Assembly: GCA_945874765.1 (NCBI GenBank)
Contig: CAMCHQ010000001.1
Span: 62,001-126,000, forward strand
Length of the DNA stretch: 64,000 bases
Direction of reading: 5' to 3'
Origin: an uncultured Clostridia bacterium
GTDB lineage: Bacteria; Bacillota; Clostridia; Oscillospirales; Acutalibacteraceae
Shown: positions 1-8,716 of the stretch, piece by piece
How the letters are laid out: the number at the start of each line of letters is the position of its first letter
Numbering within the stretch: the stretch's first letter is position 1
The notes under the pieces: generated by a model
What the model was told of the DNA's origin: nothing
The model's input: only the letters and a program-made list of their open reading frames with translations
Database searches by the model: none
Position numbers and translations under genes: made by a program

Positions 1-771
1 AAGTGACGGCAAAGCAAGATTCAATATGGCGGGAACACCGATAGAATAAAGTTTTTTAACCATATGAGAAGTAAGTCTTACATATTTTTTCTCTACCTTG
101 ACGCTTAAAGGTTTTGAAACATAATAAACAACATAAATAATAAAGGTTACGCATTGACCTATACCCGTTGCAAGCGCAGCACCTTTAATTCCCATTTTCG
201 GCATAAATGCAAGACCGAAAATCATAATCGGGTCTAAAATAATATTTGTTATACAGCCAACCATTAAGCCTATCATTGTTATTTTCATATTTCCGACAGC
301 CTGAAAAAGCTTTTCAAAAAAGAGATTTAAGCTGTTAATAATTGTAAAGAGAAATACAATATTGCAATACCGCACGCCGAGTGAAATTACGTTGCTGTCC
401 TTTGTAAAAGCGGACAAAAAAGGTCTCATAATAAAAATGCACGATACGGTAAGAACAACGCCGTGAATTAAAGAAAGCAAAAGACCTTGAGTTGCGGCAT
501 CATCAGCCTTTTCTTTATCACCTGCACCGAGATGAAAAGCGATAACTGCATTAATTCCGACGCCAAAACCGATAGCGACTGCGTTAATAAAATTTTGAAC
601 GGGATAAACAAGTGAAAGAGATGTCATAGCATTTTCACTGATTTTTGCAACAAAGTAACTGTCAACAATATTATAAAGTGAATTTACACACATAGAAATA
701 ACCATAGGAAGCGCCATTGAAATAATAAGCGGCAAAACGGGTTTTTCTTTCATAAATGTTTCGTTTTTCAT
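1..771 (-). CDS. MATE family efflux transporter (partial; C-terminal part runs off the window)
   Basis: Open minus-strand frame from an ATG at 771 to the window edge, hydrophobic and paralogous in style to the adjacent MATE gene; too truncated to appear in the ORF track. Confidence 0.75.
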   Translation of the reverse strand, partial: MKNETFMKEKPVLPLIISMALPMVISMCVNSLYNIVDSYFVAKISENAMTSLSLVYPVQNFINAVAIGFGVGINAVIAFHLGAGDKEKADDAATQGLLLSLIHGVVLTVSCIFIMRPFLSAFTKDSNVISLGVRYCNIVFLFTIINSLNLFFEKLFQAVGNMKITMIGLMVGCITNIILDPIMIFGLAFMPKMGIKGAALATGIGQCVTFIIYVVYYVSKPLSVKVEKKYVRLTSHMVKKLYSIGVPAILNLALPSL

Positions 772-807
772 AAATACTCCTCTCATTCATAAATTTAGGC
801 ATAAAAT

Positions 808-838
808 AAGCCATACAGCCAAAAGACTGTATGGCGAA
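808..838 (-). terminator. Rho-independent terminator between the two MATE genes
   Basis: GCCATACAG(810-818)/CTGTATGGC(827-835) inverted repeat followed on the minus strand by a T-rich run. Confidence 0.6.
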
Positions 839-916
839 AAGGTGACAATAAGTCAGGAAAAATCCACACTTGTTTTCGTAAAGTTATTATAACATAAGAA
901 ATAATAAAGTCAACAT

Positions 917-2299
917 TTATTTTTTAAGCTTAATTTGCTCGTGCGGAAGCCACTTTCCGAACTTTGTGTAAAGTGCCATAAGGATTGCACCGACAAGCCA
1001 AGAAATGGGATAAAGAATAAATACACCGTCAATGCTTGAATAAAACGGCAACGCAATTTTAATCCAAAGAATACGGAATACGCACATTGAGAAAAGCAAT
1101 ATAAGCATAGGCGGAACACCCTTGCCTGCACCTCTGACCGTTCCTGCAAGAGTATTTAAAATACCCAAAAGGAAATAGAACGGGCAAAAATACTTCATAG
1201 CAAGCTGACCGTATTTAATTACATTCTCATTATGAGTAAACATTCCCAACACCTGATGAGAGCCTAAAAGAAGAACAGCACCGATAAAAACAGTATATAT
1301 AAGCACCATTACAAGAGCATAGTACATACCCTTTTTAACCCTGTCGAGTTTATGAGCGCCTACATTTTGACCTGTAAATGTAGTAACAGCCATACTTATA
1401 CTCAAAACCGGAAGAATATTAAATCCGTCTATTTTCAGGTAAGCCGCATAACCTGCCATTGCAGTAGCACCGTATGTATTAACACTTGACTGGACAAGAA
1501 CGTTTGAAAACGAAATGACCATATTTTGAATAGCTGTCGGCAAGCCTATTTTAATAATTTTAACAGCTATATCCTTATTGATTTTCAACTCTTTAATGTA
1601 AAGTTTATAATCCGATTTAACTCTGAATAAATACCCGAGCGCAAGCACGCAAGAGAGTGCCTGACTGATATCCGTCGCAATAGCCGCACCCATAACGCCG
1701 AGCTTGAAAACCTTAATTAAAACAAGGTCAAGGATAATATTTGTTACAGAAGCAACGGCAAGATAAACAAGAGGTTTTTTAGAATTACCTGCCGCATTTA
1801 AAATACCGGTTGCCATATTATAAATTACGTTAAAAATAAGACCGCCGCAATAAATTTGAAGATAAAGAGAAGAAGCTTTCAATACCTCTTTAGGTGTTTT
1901 CATCATAACAAGCAAAGACGGGCTTAGAAATACACCGAGCAGTGACAAAACCACGCCTAAAATAACAGCTATGCACATAGCCGTATGAACGGATGTTTTG
2001 ACCTGTTCCTTTCTGTTAGCACCGAGATACTGCGACACAACAACGCCTGCACCTACAGCCGCACCCTGCGCAAAAGCAATAATCAAATTAATAAGAGCGG
2101 TGCCGGCGCCGACTGCCGCAAGACCGTTACTGCCAACAAAATTACCTACAATAATCGAATCGGCTGTATTATACATTTGCTGAAGAAGGTTACCCAAGAT
2201 AAGAGGAATAGAAAAAACAATAAGAAGCTTCCAAATATTTCCTTCAGTCATCAAAAGAGTAGTTTTGTCTTTTTTCGTTTTTGCTGCATTTTCCTGCAA
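917..2299 (-). CDS. MATE family efflux transporter
   Basis: 460 aa polytopic protein; motifs such as GNLLQQMYNTADSIIVGNFVGSNGLAAVGAG and TFTGQNVGA are typical MATE/NorM-like. Confidence 0.93.
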   Translation of the reverse strand: MQENAAKTKKDKTTLLMTEGNIWKLLIVFSIPLILGNLLQQMYNTADSIIVGNFVGSNGLAAVGAGTALINLIIAFAQGAAVGAGVVVSQYLGANRKEQVKTSVHTAMCIAVILGVVLSLLGVFLSPSLLVMMKTPKEVLKASSLYLQIYCGGLIFNVIYNMATGILNAAGNSKKPLVYLAVASVTNIILDLVLIKVFKLGVMGAAIATDISQALSCVLALGYLFRVKSDYKLYIKELKINKDIAVKIIKIGLPTAIQNMVISFSNVLVQSSVNTYGATAMAGYAAYLKIDGFNILPVLSISMAVTTFTGQNVGAHKLDRVKKGMYYALVMVLIYTVFIGAVLLLGSHQVLGMFTHNENVIKYGQLAMKYFCPFYFLLGILNTLAGTVRGAGKGVPPMLILLFSMCVFRILWIKIALPFYSSIDGVFILYPISWLVGAILMALYTKFGKWLPHEQIKLKK

Positions 2300-2336
2300 A
2301 AAATCGCTTTCCTTTCATTTTTTATAAATCAACTGT

Positions 2337-2365
2337 ATTATAATCAAGTAATATATCAATGTCAA
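2337..2365 (-). promoter_or_regulatory. Sigma70-type promoter of the MATE gene
   Basis: Minus strand TTGACA (2365-2360) - 17 bp - TATAAT (2342-2337). Confidence 0.75.
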
Positions 2366-2370
2366 TAGAT

Positions 2371-2411
2371 AAAACAGCCGACAACTCAATGCTAACGCCA
2401 CATAAGGAAGT
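2371..2411. repeat. attL / left terminal inverted repeat
   Basis: AAAACAGCCGACAACTCAATGCTAACGCCACATAAGGAAGT; arm inverted relative to 13509-13545. Confidence 0.75.
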
Positions 2412-2460
2412 AATTTGAAAATACATAAAAAATACAACTTTATGGGCGTTACAAAGGCGG

Positions 2461-2505
2461 AAAGACAGCGTAGAAGGCAGAAATGCTTTTTACGCTGTCT
2501 TTTTT
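2461..2505 (+). terminator. Terminator at the left end of the element
   Basis: AAAGACAGCGTA(2461-2472)/TACGCTGTCTTT(2491-2502) perfect 12-bp inverted repeat followed by a T-run. Confidence 0.7.
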
Positions 2506-2582
2506 ATGTTCAGAAATATAATCGCACATTCGTCATCTTAATAATCTCCTGCTACAATGTAGATGAAAAGGAGGTTGAGCTT

Positions 2583-2768
2583 ATGCGAAAGCAAAAATAC
2601 TACTTAGCGATTGATGATTATGAGCGTAGCGTTATTATCAACAGTTTGAACAATTTGAGAAATAAACTGATTTCAGACGGAAGATATACAGATGCAGTTG
2701 ATGAACTTATTATCAAATTTGCTCACGCGCCGATTAAGAAATTTAGAATTAAGATGACGGAGGTTTAA
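2583..2768 (+). CDS. Small 61-aa mobile-element-associated protein
   Basis: ATG at 2583 with AAGGAGG upstream inside ORF 2415-2768; MRKQKYYLAIDDYERSVIINSLNNLRNKLI resembles a small protein recurrent in Firmicutes mobile elements next to TnpV. Confidence 0.7.
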   Translation: MRKQKYYLAIDDYERSVIINSLNNLRNKLISDGRYTDAVDELIIKFAHAPIKKFRIKMTEV

Positions 2769-2772
2769 GATT

Positions 2773-3150
2773 ATGGAAAAGACAATTTTTGAGCAAATGG
2801 GCGGTACATACGAACAGCAGGGTGATTATCTTATCCCCTGTTTGAAATTACCCGCCGAAAAGGAAGAAAGATATATAGGTGTTTGGGGACAGCGACATTT
2901 GCGGTACATTCGCCAACATAGAAAAGTGTTATTTTCAACATTGCTAACAAGTGGCAAAATAAATACCTATCTTGCCGATGTTGAAGAACAGGCTCAAGAA
3001 CTTTTTGACCGTCTTATGAAGAAACGAGCAAAGCGTGAGGGTATTACCGAAAAGCTGAAAGCCGAAAACCCTATGTTATGGGTCGGTAGAATGAACGCTC
3101 TGCGAGATGCGGTCACGGAAACTGTCAATACAGAAATAATCTACATATAA
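2773..3150 (+). CDS. TnpV-like transposon-encoded protein
   Basis: MEKTIFEQMGGTYEQQGDYLIPCLKLPAEKE...GVWGQRHLRYIRQHRKVLFSTLLTSGKINTYLADVEEQAQELFDRL matches remembered TnpV-family architecture. Confidence 0.8.
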   Translation: MEKTIFEQMGGTYEQQGDYLIPCLKLPAEKEERYIGVWGQRHLRYIRQHRKVLFSTLLTSGKINTYLADVEEQAQELFDRLMKKRAKREGITEKLKAENPMLWVGRMNALRDAVTETVNTEIIYI

Positions 3151-3179
3151 AGCTAATCAAAATGCTACATTATGTAATA

Positions 3180-3213
3180 TCGAGGGGTAAGGTATAAACA
3201 CCTTGCCCCTCGA
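3180..3213. terminator. Strong hairpin downstream of tnpV-like gene
   Basis: TCGAGGGGTAAGGT / ACCTTGCCCCTCGA, 14-bp arms with one G-T pair. Confidence 0.45.
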
Positions 3214-3435
3214 TGTTCGTGTGTCGAAAACAGCCTGAATTAAGGCTTCTTTCTGCCCTAAATGTCTACTTCTTATTTGGATAATAAACGAGATGATATT
3301 CTTTATCGAGTAATGTTGATTAAAAAGAGACAATTGAAACATTAATAACAGCCAACATCTTATACGGCTCTGAAATATTCAAGCCATTTATTCGCAACTT
3401 CTTGCGAATAATAGAGATATTATTAATCAAAATAG

Positions 3436-3464
3436 TTGACAAAATGCTTATTTGGTTATATACT
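3436..3464 (+). promoter_or_regulatory. Promoter of the cargo operon
   Basis: TTGACA (3436-3441) - 17 bp - TATACT (3459-3464), upstream of an SD and the HTH gene. Confidence 0.6.
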
Positions 3465-3512
3465 ATAATAGTGTTAGTGAAATCATTTTCGTGCTTACAG
3501 GAGGTGCGTAGT

Positions 3513-3725
3513 TTGCGAGTAAGCTACAAAAAGCTATGGATACTACTGATTGAAAAAGAAATATCTCCTGCTACGCTACGCAAAGACCTTAATATTGCTA
3601 CTGGAACAATGACCAAGCTGAGGAGAAATGAAGAAGTTGCGCTTTCAGTTTTGTTAAGAATATGCGAATATCTTGACTGCAATATAGGCGATATTTGTGA
3701 TGCCGTAAAAACTAATGATGAATAA
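3513..3725 (+). CDS. Small helix-turn-helix (Cro/C1-type) transcriptional regulator
   Basis: TTG start at 3513 preceded by AGGAGG; LRVSYKKLWILLIEKEISPATLRKDLNIATGTMTKLRRNEEVALSVLLRICEYLDCNIGDICD is typical of the 70-aa YozG-like HTH family. Confidence 0.85.
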   Translation: MRVSYKKLWILLIEKEISPATLRKDLNIATGTMTKLRRNEEVALSVLLRICEYLDCNIGDICDAVKTNDE

Positions 3726-3769
3726 TGACTTGATTTGACAAAATCGTTATCAAGGGAGAAAACAGGGAT

Positions 3770-4621
3770 ATGGAAAGTAATAATCAAATACGTTTTTGTT
3801 CTTATTGCGGAACTAAACTAGATGATGGAGCGAGATTTTGCAAAGGATGTGGTAAGGCAGTCATACAGACCACTGAATCTACTCCAGAACACAACACAAT
3901 TAATGAACCTACTTATGAAACATTTTCCCATGAACCAAATACTGAAAGAAAAACAGTATATGAAGGTAATATACATAAATGCCCAAATTGCGGCGAAGTA
4001 TTACAAGCGTTTGTAACGCATTGCCCTGCGTGTGGGCACGAAATAAGGGATACTCACACTGCCAGTTCTGTCCGTGAATTTGCCGTAAAACTGGAGCGAA
4101 TAGAAGCTCAGAAAATGCCTGCTTTTGAAGAAAAAAAGTCTGTAATGAAAATGGTGTTCGGCAGGGATTTCAAAGATGAAGATGAAGCGGAAGAAGCAAG
4201 AGACCGATGGGAAGAACAAAAACATCAGGAAAAAGCAAATCTGATTATCAATTATTCTGTTCCCAATACAAAAGAAGATATTATGGAATTTATGCTACTT
4301 GCTTCTTCAAATATTGATGTAAAACATGGTACTGATGATGTGGTTACTAAAGCATGGATTTCAAAATTAGATCAGGTTTATGAGAAAGCAAGAATCTCTA
4401 TGGGAAACAGTTCTGATTTTGCACAGATTAAGAAAATTTACGACCAAAAGAAAAAGCAATTAAAAAATAAAAAAGTGCGAGGATTTCTTATTGGCGCAAG
4501 TTGTGTTGCTGGCTGGTTCTTCCTTTTAGGGCTTCTTTGGAATCCCGGAGCAACGATTGGCATTGCTATTGGCATATTTGTGCTAATAATTATCGGATAT
4601 ATTATATTCAAAAAAAGATAA
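3770..4621 (+). CDS. Double zinc-ribbon membrane protein
   Basis: N-terminal CSYCGTKLDDGARFCKGCG and CPNCGEVLQAFVTHCPACG zinc ribbons; two C-terminal TM segments. Confidence 0.85.
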   Translation: MESNNQIRFCSYCGTKLDDGARFCKGCGKAVIQTTESTPEHNTINEPTYETFSHEPNTERKTVYEGNIHKCPNCGEVLQAFVTHCPACGHEIRDTHTASSVREFAVKLERIEAQKMPAFEEKKSVMKMVFGRDFKDEDEAEEARDRWEEQKHQEKANLIINYSVPNTKEDIMEFMLLASSNIDVKHGTDDVVTKAWISKLDQVYEKARISMGNSSDFAQIKKIYDQKKKQLKNKKVRGFLIGASCVAGWFFLLGLLWNPGATIGIAIGIFVLIIIGYIIFKKR

Positions 4622-4652
4622 TATCTGAAATGACACAAAGGAGGATAATTAT

Positions 4653-5969
4653 ATGGCGCTGTTTGATAAGAATAAAAGAACAGGCGGATTTATGGATGAA
4701 ATCCGCTGTGATGAACCATCATATTTAATTTGGAAGTGGCATCCTTCCGGTTCAGAACTCGGTGAGAATAATCGCGAAAATGCTATTCGTTGGGGCTCAT
4801 CGCTAAGAGTAAAGGATGGTGAAGTTGCAGTATTTGTTTACAAGCAACCAAACGGGCAAATGCAGGATTTTATTGTTGGTCCTTATGACCAAATTATCAA
4901 AACGGAAAACTTTCCCGTACTTGCCAGCATTGTTGGATTAGCTTACGAAGGAGGAACACCTTTTCAAGCAGAAATATACTTTATTAACCTTGCTCAGATT
5001 GTTCAGACTAAATTTGCTGTACCCTATTTTGATGTGTATGATCCGAGGTTCTCAGATTTTGGCGTTCCGATTGCCGTTAGAGGAACTGTAAGTTTCAAGA
5101 TTAGCGATTACAGAGAGTTTATTAAACTTCATAGACTCAGTAGTTTTAATCTTGAGGATTTTCAGCATCAAATTCGTGATGCAGTGAGCCGTTATATTAA
5201 AGATACAGTTACCAATGCTCCTGCTGCTAACAATATACCTGTAATCCAAATAGAGAGTAAAACATCGCAGATTAATGACATCGTCGAGTATGATATAGCT
5301 GAAAGGTTAAGAGAAAACTTTGGTGTGAGTGTCTCCGGCATTGACATTGGAGCCATTGAAATCGACAAGTCTAGTGAAGGTTACAGGCAACTTATGGCAG
5401 TTACAAAGGACATTGCGGCTACAAGAATTCAAGCTGAAACAACTGACTATGTTGAGAGACTTCGCATTCAGAGAGAAGAAGGACAATACGCACAGCATAA
5501 GCAGACACAATCCGTTAATATAGGAGCTTTTCAAGTTGAAAAACAAGCAGAAGTGGGTGTCGCCGGTGCAAATGCTTTGGGACAGATGGGTGCTAACGAT
5601 GCTGGCAATGTTGATTTAGGCGGAAATGGTGTAGGGTTTAATCCTGCTGCAATGATGGCAGGTATGGCAGTTGGCGGAGCCGTGGGGCAGAATATCGCTG
5701 GAACCATGAACGGAATGATGTCCGGCATAAATCAACAGCAAGGCGTTGGTACTACCCCTCCTCCCGTTCCGATGATTTCATATCATGTTGCAGTAAACGG
5801 TCAAGCAACAGGTCCGTATGATATAAATACGCTATCACAGATGGCTATAAACGGGCAACTAACCGAAGGGACACTGGTATGGAAAAAAGGAATGACTGCG
5901 TGGAGTCGGGCTGATTCTATCGATGAACTTAAAGGATTATTTATCCCACCTATTCCACAAACAGAATAA
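4653..5969 (+). CDS. SPFH (Band 7)/YdjI-like protein with C-terminal GYF-like domain
   Basis: N-terminal SPFH-type region (KWHPSGSELGENNRENAIRWGSSLRVKDGEVAVFVYKQPNG...); C-terminal YHVAVNGQATGPYDINTLSQMAINGQLTEGTLVWKKGMTAWSRA is GYF_2-like. Confidence 0.87.
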   Translation: MALFDKNKRTGGFMDEIRCDEPSYLIWKWHPSGSELGENNRENAIRWGSSLRVKDGEVAVFVYKQPNGQMQDFIVGPYDQIIKTENFPVLASIVGLAYEGGTPFQAEIYFINLAQIVQTKFAVPYFDVYDPRFSDFGVPIAVRGTVSFKISDYREFIKLHRLSSFNLEDFQHQIRDAVSRYIKDTVTNAPAANNIPVIQIESKTSQINDIVEYDIAERLRENFGVSVSGIDIGAIEIDKSSEGYRQLMAVTKDIAATRIQAETTDYVERLRIQREEGQYAQHKQTQSVNIGAFQVEKQAEVGVAGANALGQMGANDAGNVDLGGNGVGFNPAAMMAGMAVGGAVGQNIAGTMNGMMSGINQQQGVGTTPPPVPMISYHVAVNGQATGPYDINTLSQMAINGQLTEGTLVWKKGMTAWSRADSIDELKGLFIPPIPQTE

Positions 5970-5999
5970 AGGTTATTGAAATTAATGGAGGATAAGAGA

Positions 6000-8039
6000 A
6001 TGAAATGTTCAAAATGTGGTGCCGAATTAAGCGATGATACGAGGTTTTGTTCCTATTGCGGAGAAAAGATTGAAGTAAATTCTTCTGACTCTGTTGATAA
6101 TGGTGTAAGTGAATCAGATCACGGAGAAACAAATAATCAAACGACATTTTTGCCTGAAAAAGAAAAGAAATCCATTGCTGATAACATTAAAGATCGTGGC
6201 GTAGGCTTTTGGAACAAGCTATCTTCTTACGAAAAGGTAACAACCGTTGCATTGATAGTATTCACACTTATGTGTCTTATTGCATTTATTGCGGGAAAAA
6301 TTTTTGCAGGAATTATTGCATTATTGTCCATTGCACTTACAGTTGTTGCTCTTCTTATGAAAAAGCAGATTATAAAAACCCCTAAAAGTTGGATACATAT
6401 TGTTGCTCTTGCGATTGCAATAGTTCTGATAGTACCTTATTTTTCGCTGTTTGGAGGGAACGGAAATAGTTCCACTGATAAAGGAGAAAAATTTTCTTGG
6501 TCAAATTTGATACTCGGAGAAGTTATCCCCCAACCAAAATCTGATGTTGGCAAGATAATTACAAATACCGAAAGTAGTCTCTCGGTGTATATCTACAAAA
6601 CATCAACAGATGATTTCTATGATTATATAAAAGCTTGTAAGGATAAAGGATTTAATGTTGACGCAGAGCAATTAACATCTTCCTTTAATGCTTACAACGA
6701 ATCGGGATATAAATTATCTTTGTATTATGCAGAGAGCAACAAGGAAATGCACATTGGCGTGGACGCTCCTGTTGTTTATGGTGAACTTAAGTGGTCAGAC
6801 AACGGTCTCGGAAAACTTTTGCCGACACCAGTCTCAAAAGTCGGAGAAGTTAAAAAAGATGATGACAAAGGTTTTGAAGCGATTGTTGCTGAAACATCCA
6901 TTGAAGATTTCAAAGCCTATGCAAAACTATGTTTAGATAAAGGCTTTTCGGTAGATATAAAAGAGTCTGATAAATCCTTTGATGCCAAAAATGCAGATGG
7001 GTATAAGCTATCTGTTAAATACATCGGCAATAATGTAATGTCTATTTCCATTGATGAACCTGAATATCAAGTTACTGTCGAAGTCGAATGTGTAGAAAAT
7101 TGGATATTCAGCAAATATGATGTAGATGTTTATGTGGATGACTCTTTAGAAGGTACTCTCTCGCACGGAACTACAGACACATATTCTGTTACTCTTACAA
7201 AAGGAACTTATACCATTAAGTTTGTAAGTGCGGAAGATGATGGTGTAACCGGAACGGTAAAAATAGACATTTCAAAGGATGAAGATATCAAACTCAAGAT
7301 TTCTTGTTATAGCGACAAAATCAGCGTAGAAACCATCAGTGGCACATTGAGCAATAATAACGAGAATACTGAATCCTCAACTTCCGAATCATCCAAAATC
7401 ACTGTTACAATGAGCGAAGATGATTTCAAAGGTATGAATTATAAGGATGCTGAGAAAAAATTCCGAGAAATGGGCTTTACAACATTTGAGTATAAAACTG
7501 TCGATACGGAGAATGAATCAGCCGCAGATACGATTTGCTATATTGAGATAACCGAGTTCTTTATTGGTGATTCTGATTTCGTAAAGGGCGACAAATTTGA
7601 TGCTGATTCAACTATAACCTTCTACTCCTATAAGTATGAAGAACCAGAGGCTCCAAAACCTGTTTTCTACTCAACCAATGATTACGAAACTGCCAAAAAA
7701 GGAAATACAGGTGTATTTTCTTATCGTGATAGAAGCGGTTCATACGACATTTATTGGATTATAGATTTTAACGAGGGATATGTTTATTACTTTACCGATG
7801 GTAATGGTGATACCACCTGTGATAAAGTTAAAATAGTTTCCGGAGATTTGAACGATAAAATAATTATTACTTATCACGATGGCAGTGATGTTTGGTCTTA
7901 TGGTTTACATTTCAAATATGTTAATCATCCTGAAACTCTAATTATGCAGGATAACGATGGATTTGAATACAAGTATTCCACAACAGATTTAGACGATGCA
8001 TTGAAACTTAGAAATACGAAAACCATTCACGAATACTAA
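6000..8039 (+). CDS. Zinc-ribbon/TM protein with duplicated DUF6591-like domains
   Basis: ATG at 6000 with GGAGG upstream; CSKCGAELSDDTRFCSYCGEKI zinc ribbon, TM segments, then two similar repeats (LGEVIPQPKSDVGK... and LGKLLPTPVSKVGE...). Confidence 0.75.
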   Translation: MKCSKCGAELSDDTRFCSYCGEKIEVNSSDSVDNGVSESDHGETNNQTTFLPEKEKKSIADNIKDRGVGFWNKLSSYEKVTTVALIVFTLMCLIAFIAGKIFAGIIALLSIALTVVALLMKKQIIKTPKSWIHIVALAIAIVLIVPYFSLFGGNGNSSTDKGEKFSWSNLILGEVIPQPKSDVGKIITNTESSLSVYIYKTSTDDFYDYIKACKDKGFNVDAEQLTSSFNAYNESGYKLSLYYAESNKEMHIGVDAPVVYGELKWSDNGLGKLLPTPVSKVGEVKKDDDKGFEAIVAETSIEDFKAYAKLCLDKGFSVDIKESDKSFDAKNADGYKLSVKYIGNNVMSISIDEPEYQVTVEVECVENWIFSKYDVDVYVDDSLEGTLSHGTTDTYSVTLTKGTYTIKFVSAEDDGVTGTVKIDISKDEDIKLKISCYSDKISVETISGTLSNNNENTESSTSESSKITVTMSEDDFKGMNYKDAEKKFREMGFTTFEYKTVDTENESAADTICYIEITEFFIGDSDFVKGDKFDADSTITFYSYKYEEPEAPKPVFYSTNDYETAKKGNTGVFSYRDRSGSYDIYWIIDFNEGYVYYFTDGNGDTTCDKVKIVSGDLNDKIIITYHDGSDVWSYGLHFKYVNHPETLIMQDNDGFEYKYSTTDLDDALKLRNTKTIHEY

Positions 8040-8045
8040 TAATAG

Positions 8046-8085
8046 AAGGCTATGTAATCCAACTCGGGCTACATAGCCTTTTTAA
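8046..8085 (+). terminator. Rho-independent terminator of the cargo operon
   Basis: AAGGCTATGTA(8046-8056)/TACATAGCCTT(8070-8080) perfect 11-bp repeat followed by Ts. Confidence 0.85.
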
Positions 8086-8134
8086 TAAGAAAGAAAAAAT
8101 TATGAGTGGCTTACATAAAATTTTCCTCAAAGTA

Positions 8135-8164
8135 TTGACAAACATATGTTCTGTGATGTATAAT
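8135..8164 (+). promoter_or_regulatory. Promoter of the mobilization leader with embedded palindrome
   Basis: TTGACA (8135-8140) - 18 bp - TATAAT (8159-8164); spacer starts with palindrome AACATATGTT (8141-8150). Confidence 0.7.
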
Positions 8165-8397
8165 AAAACAGTCTCTACAGAGAGATACAACTGAATATAA
8201 GAAATCACAATTTTAAGGGACGACTAAAAGTCGGATAATGTCTGCGATATACTAAGCGAAAATATCGCCGCTTCCGTCAACGCTTTGGTACTGTTGGCAG
8301 ACGGAAAGCGAATAAACAGTCCCGTCTTTGATTTTCAAAGCCGGTTACATTGATGTGATACCAAAGCCGCAAGGGATAAGTCTATCCTTTTGTATCG

Positions 8398-8427
8398 GTC
8401 GGTATGCGTTGATGTACCGGCTTTTTT
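8398..8427 (+). terminator. Candidate attenuator in the mobilization leader
   Basis: GTCGGTA(8398-8404)/TACCGGC(8415-8421) followed by TTTTTT. Confidence 0.5.
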
Positions 8428-8643
8428 GTTGCCCAAAAGTCGGTTACAACTTAATGACCGGCTGAATGGGATATGATTTTGCCAAGACCTCTTGTGTGAA
8501 CAGAGCGAGCGAAACAACGCTGCGGTGAGATTCCGGGGCAGGAACTGCATTTAGGCAGAACGGCAAATAGCATAACGGTTGCGGCAATACGGATGTCGCA
8601 TACCGTAACGAGCAGGGAAACTGTATTGACAGTTTCCGCTCAA

Positions 8644-8690
8644 ATCGACAGCGTGTGTCGATTACTCTTTGGGGAATACCCCAATCCCCT
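8644..8690. other. Candidate oriT region
   Basis: ATCGACA-GCGTG-TGTCGAT and TTGGGG-AATA-CCCCAA inverted repeats immediately upstream of mobC-relaxase. Confidence 0.45.
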
Positions 8691-8716
8691 AAAAAATCTA
8701 AGAAAGGACTGATGTT

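Noticed and set aside
1985-2368. ORF track entries antisense to the MATE gene (127 aa and 61 aa, + strand)
   Set aside because: Lie opposite a well-supported conserved CDS and have no recognisable domain; treated as spurious.
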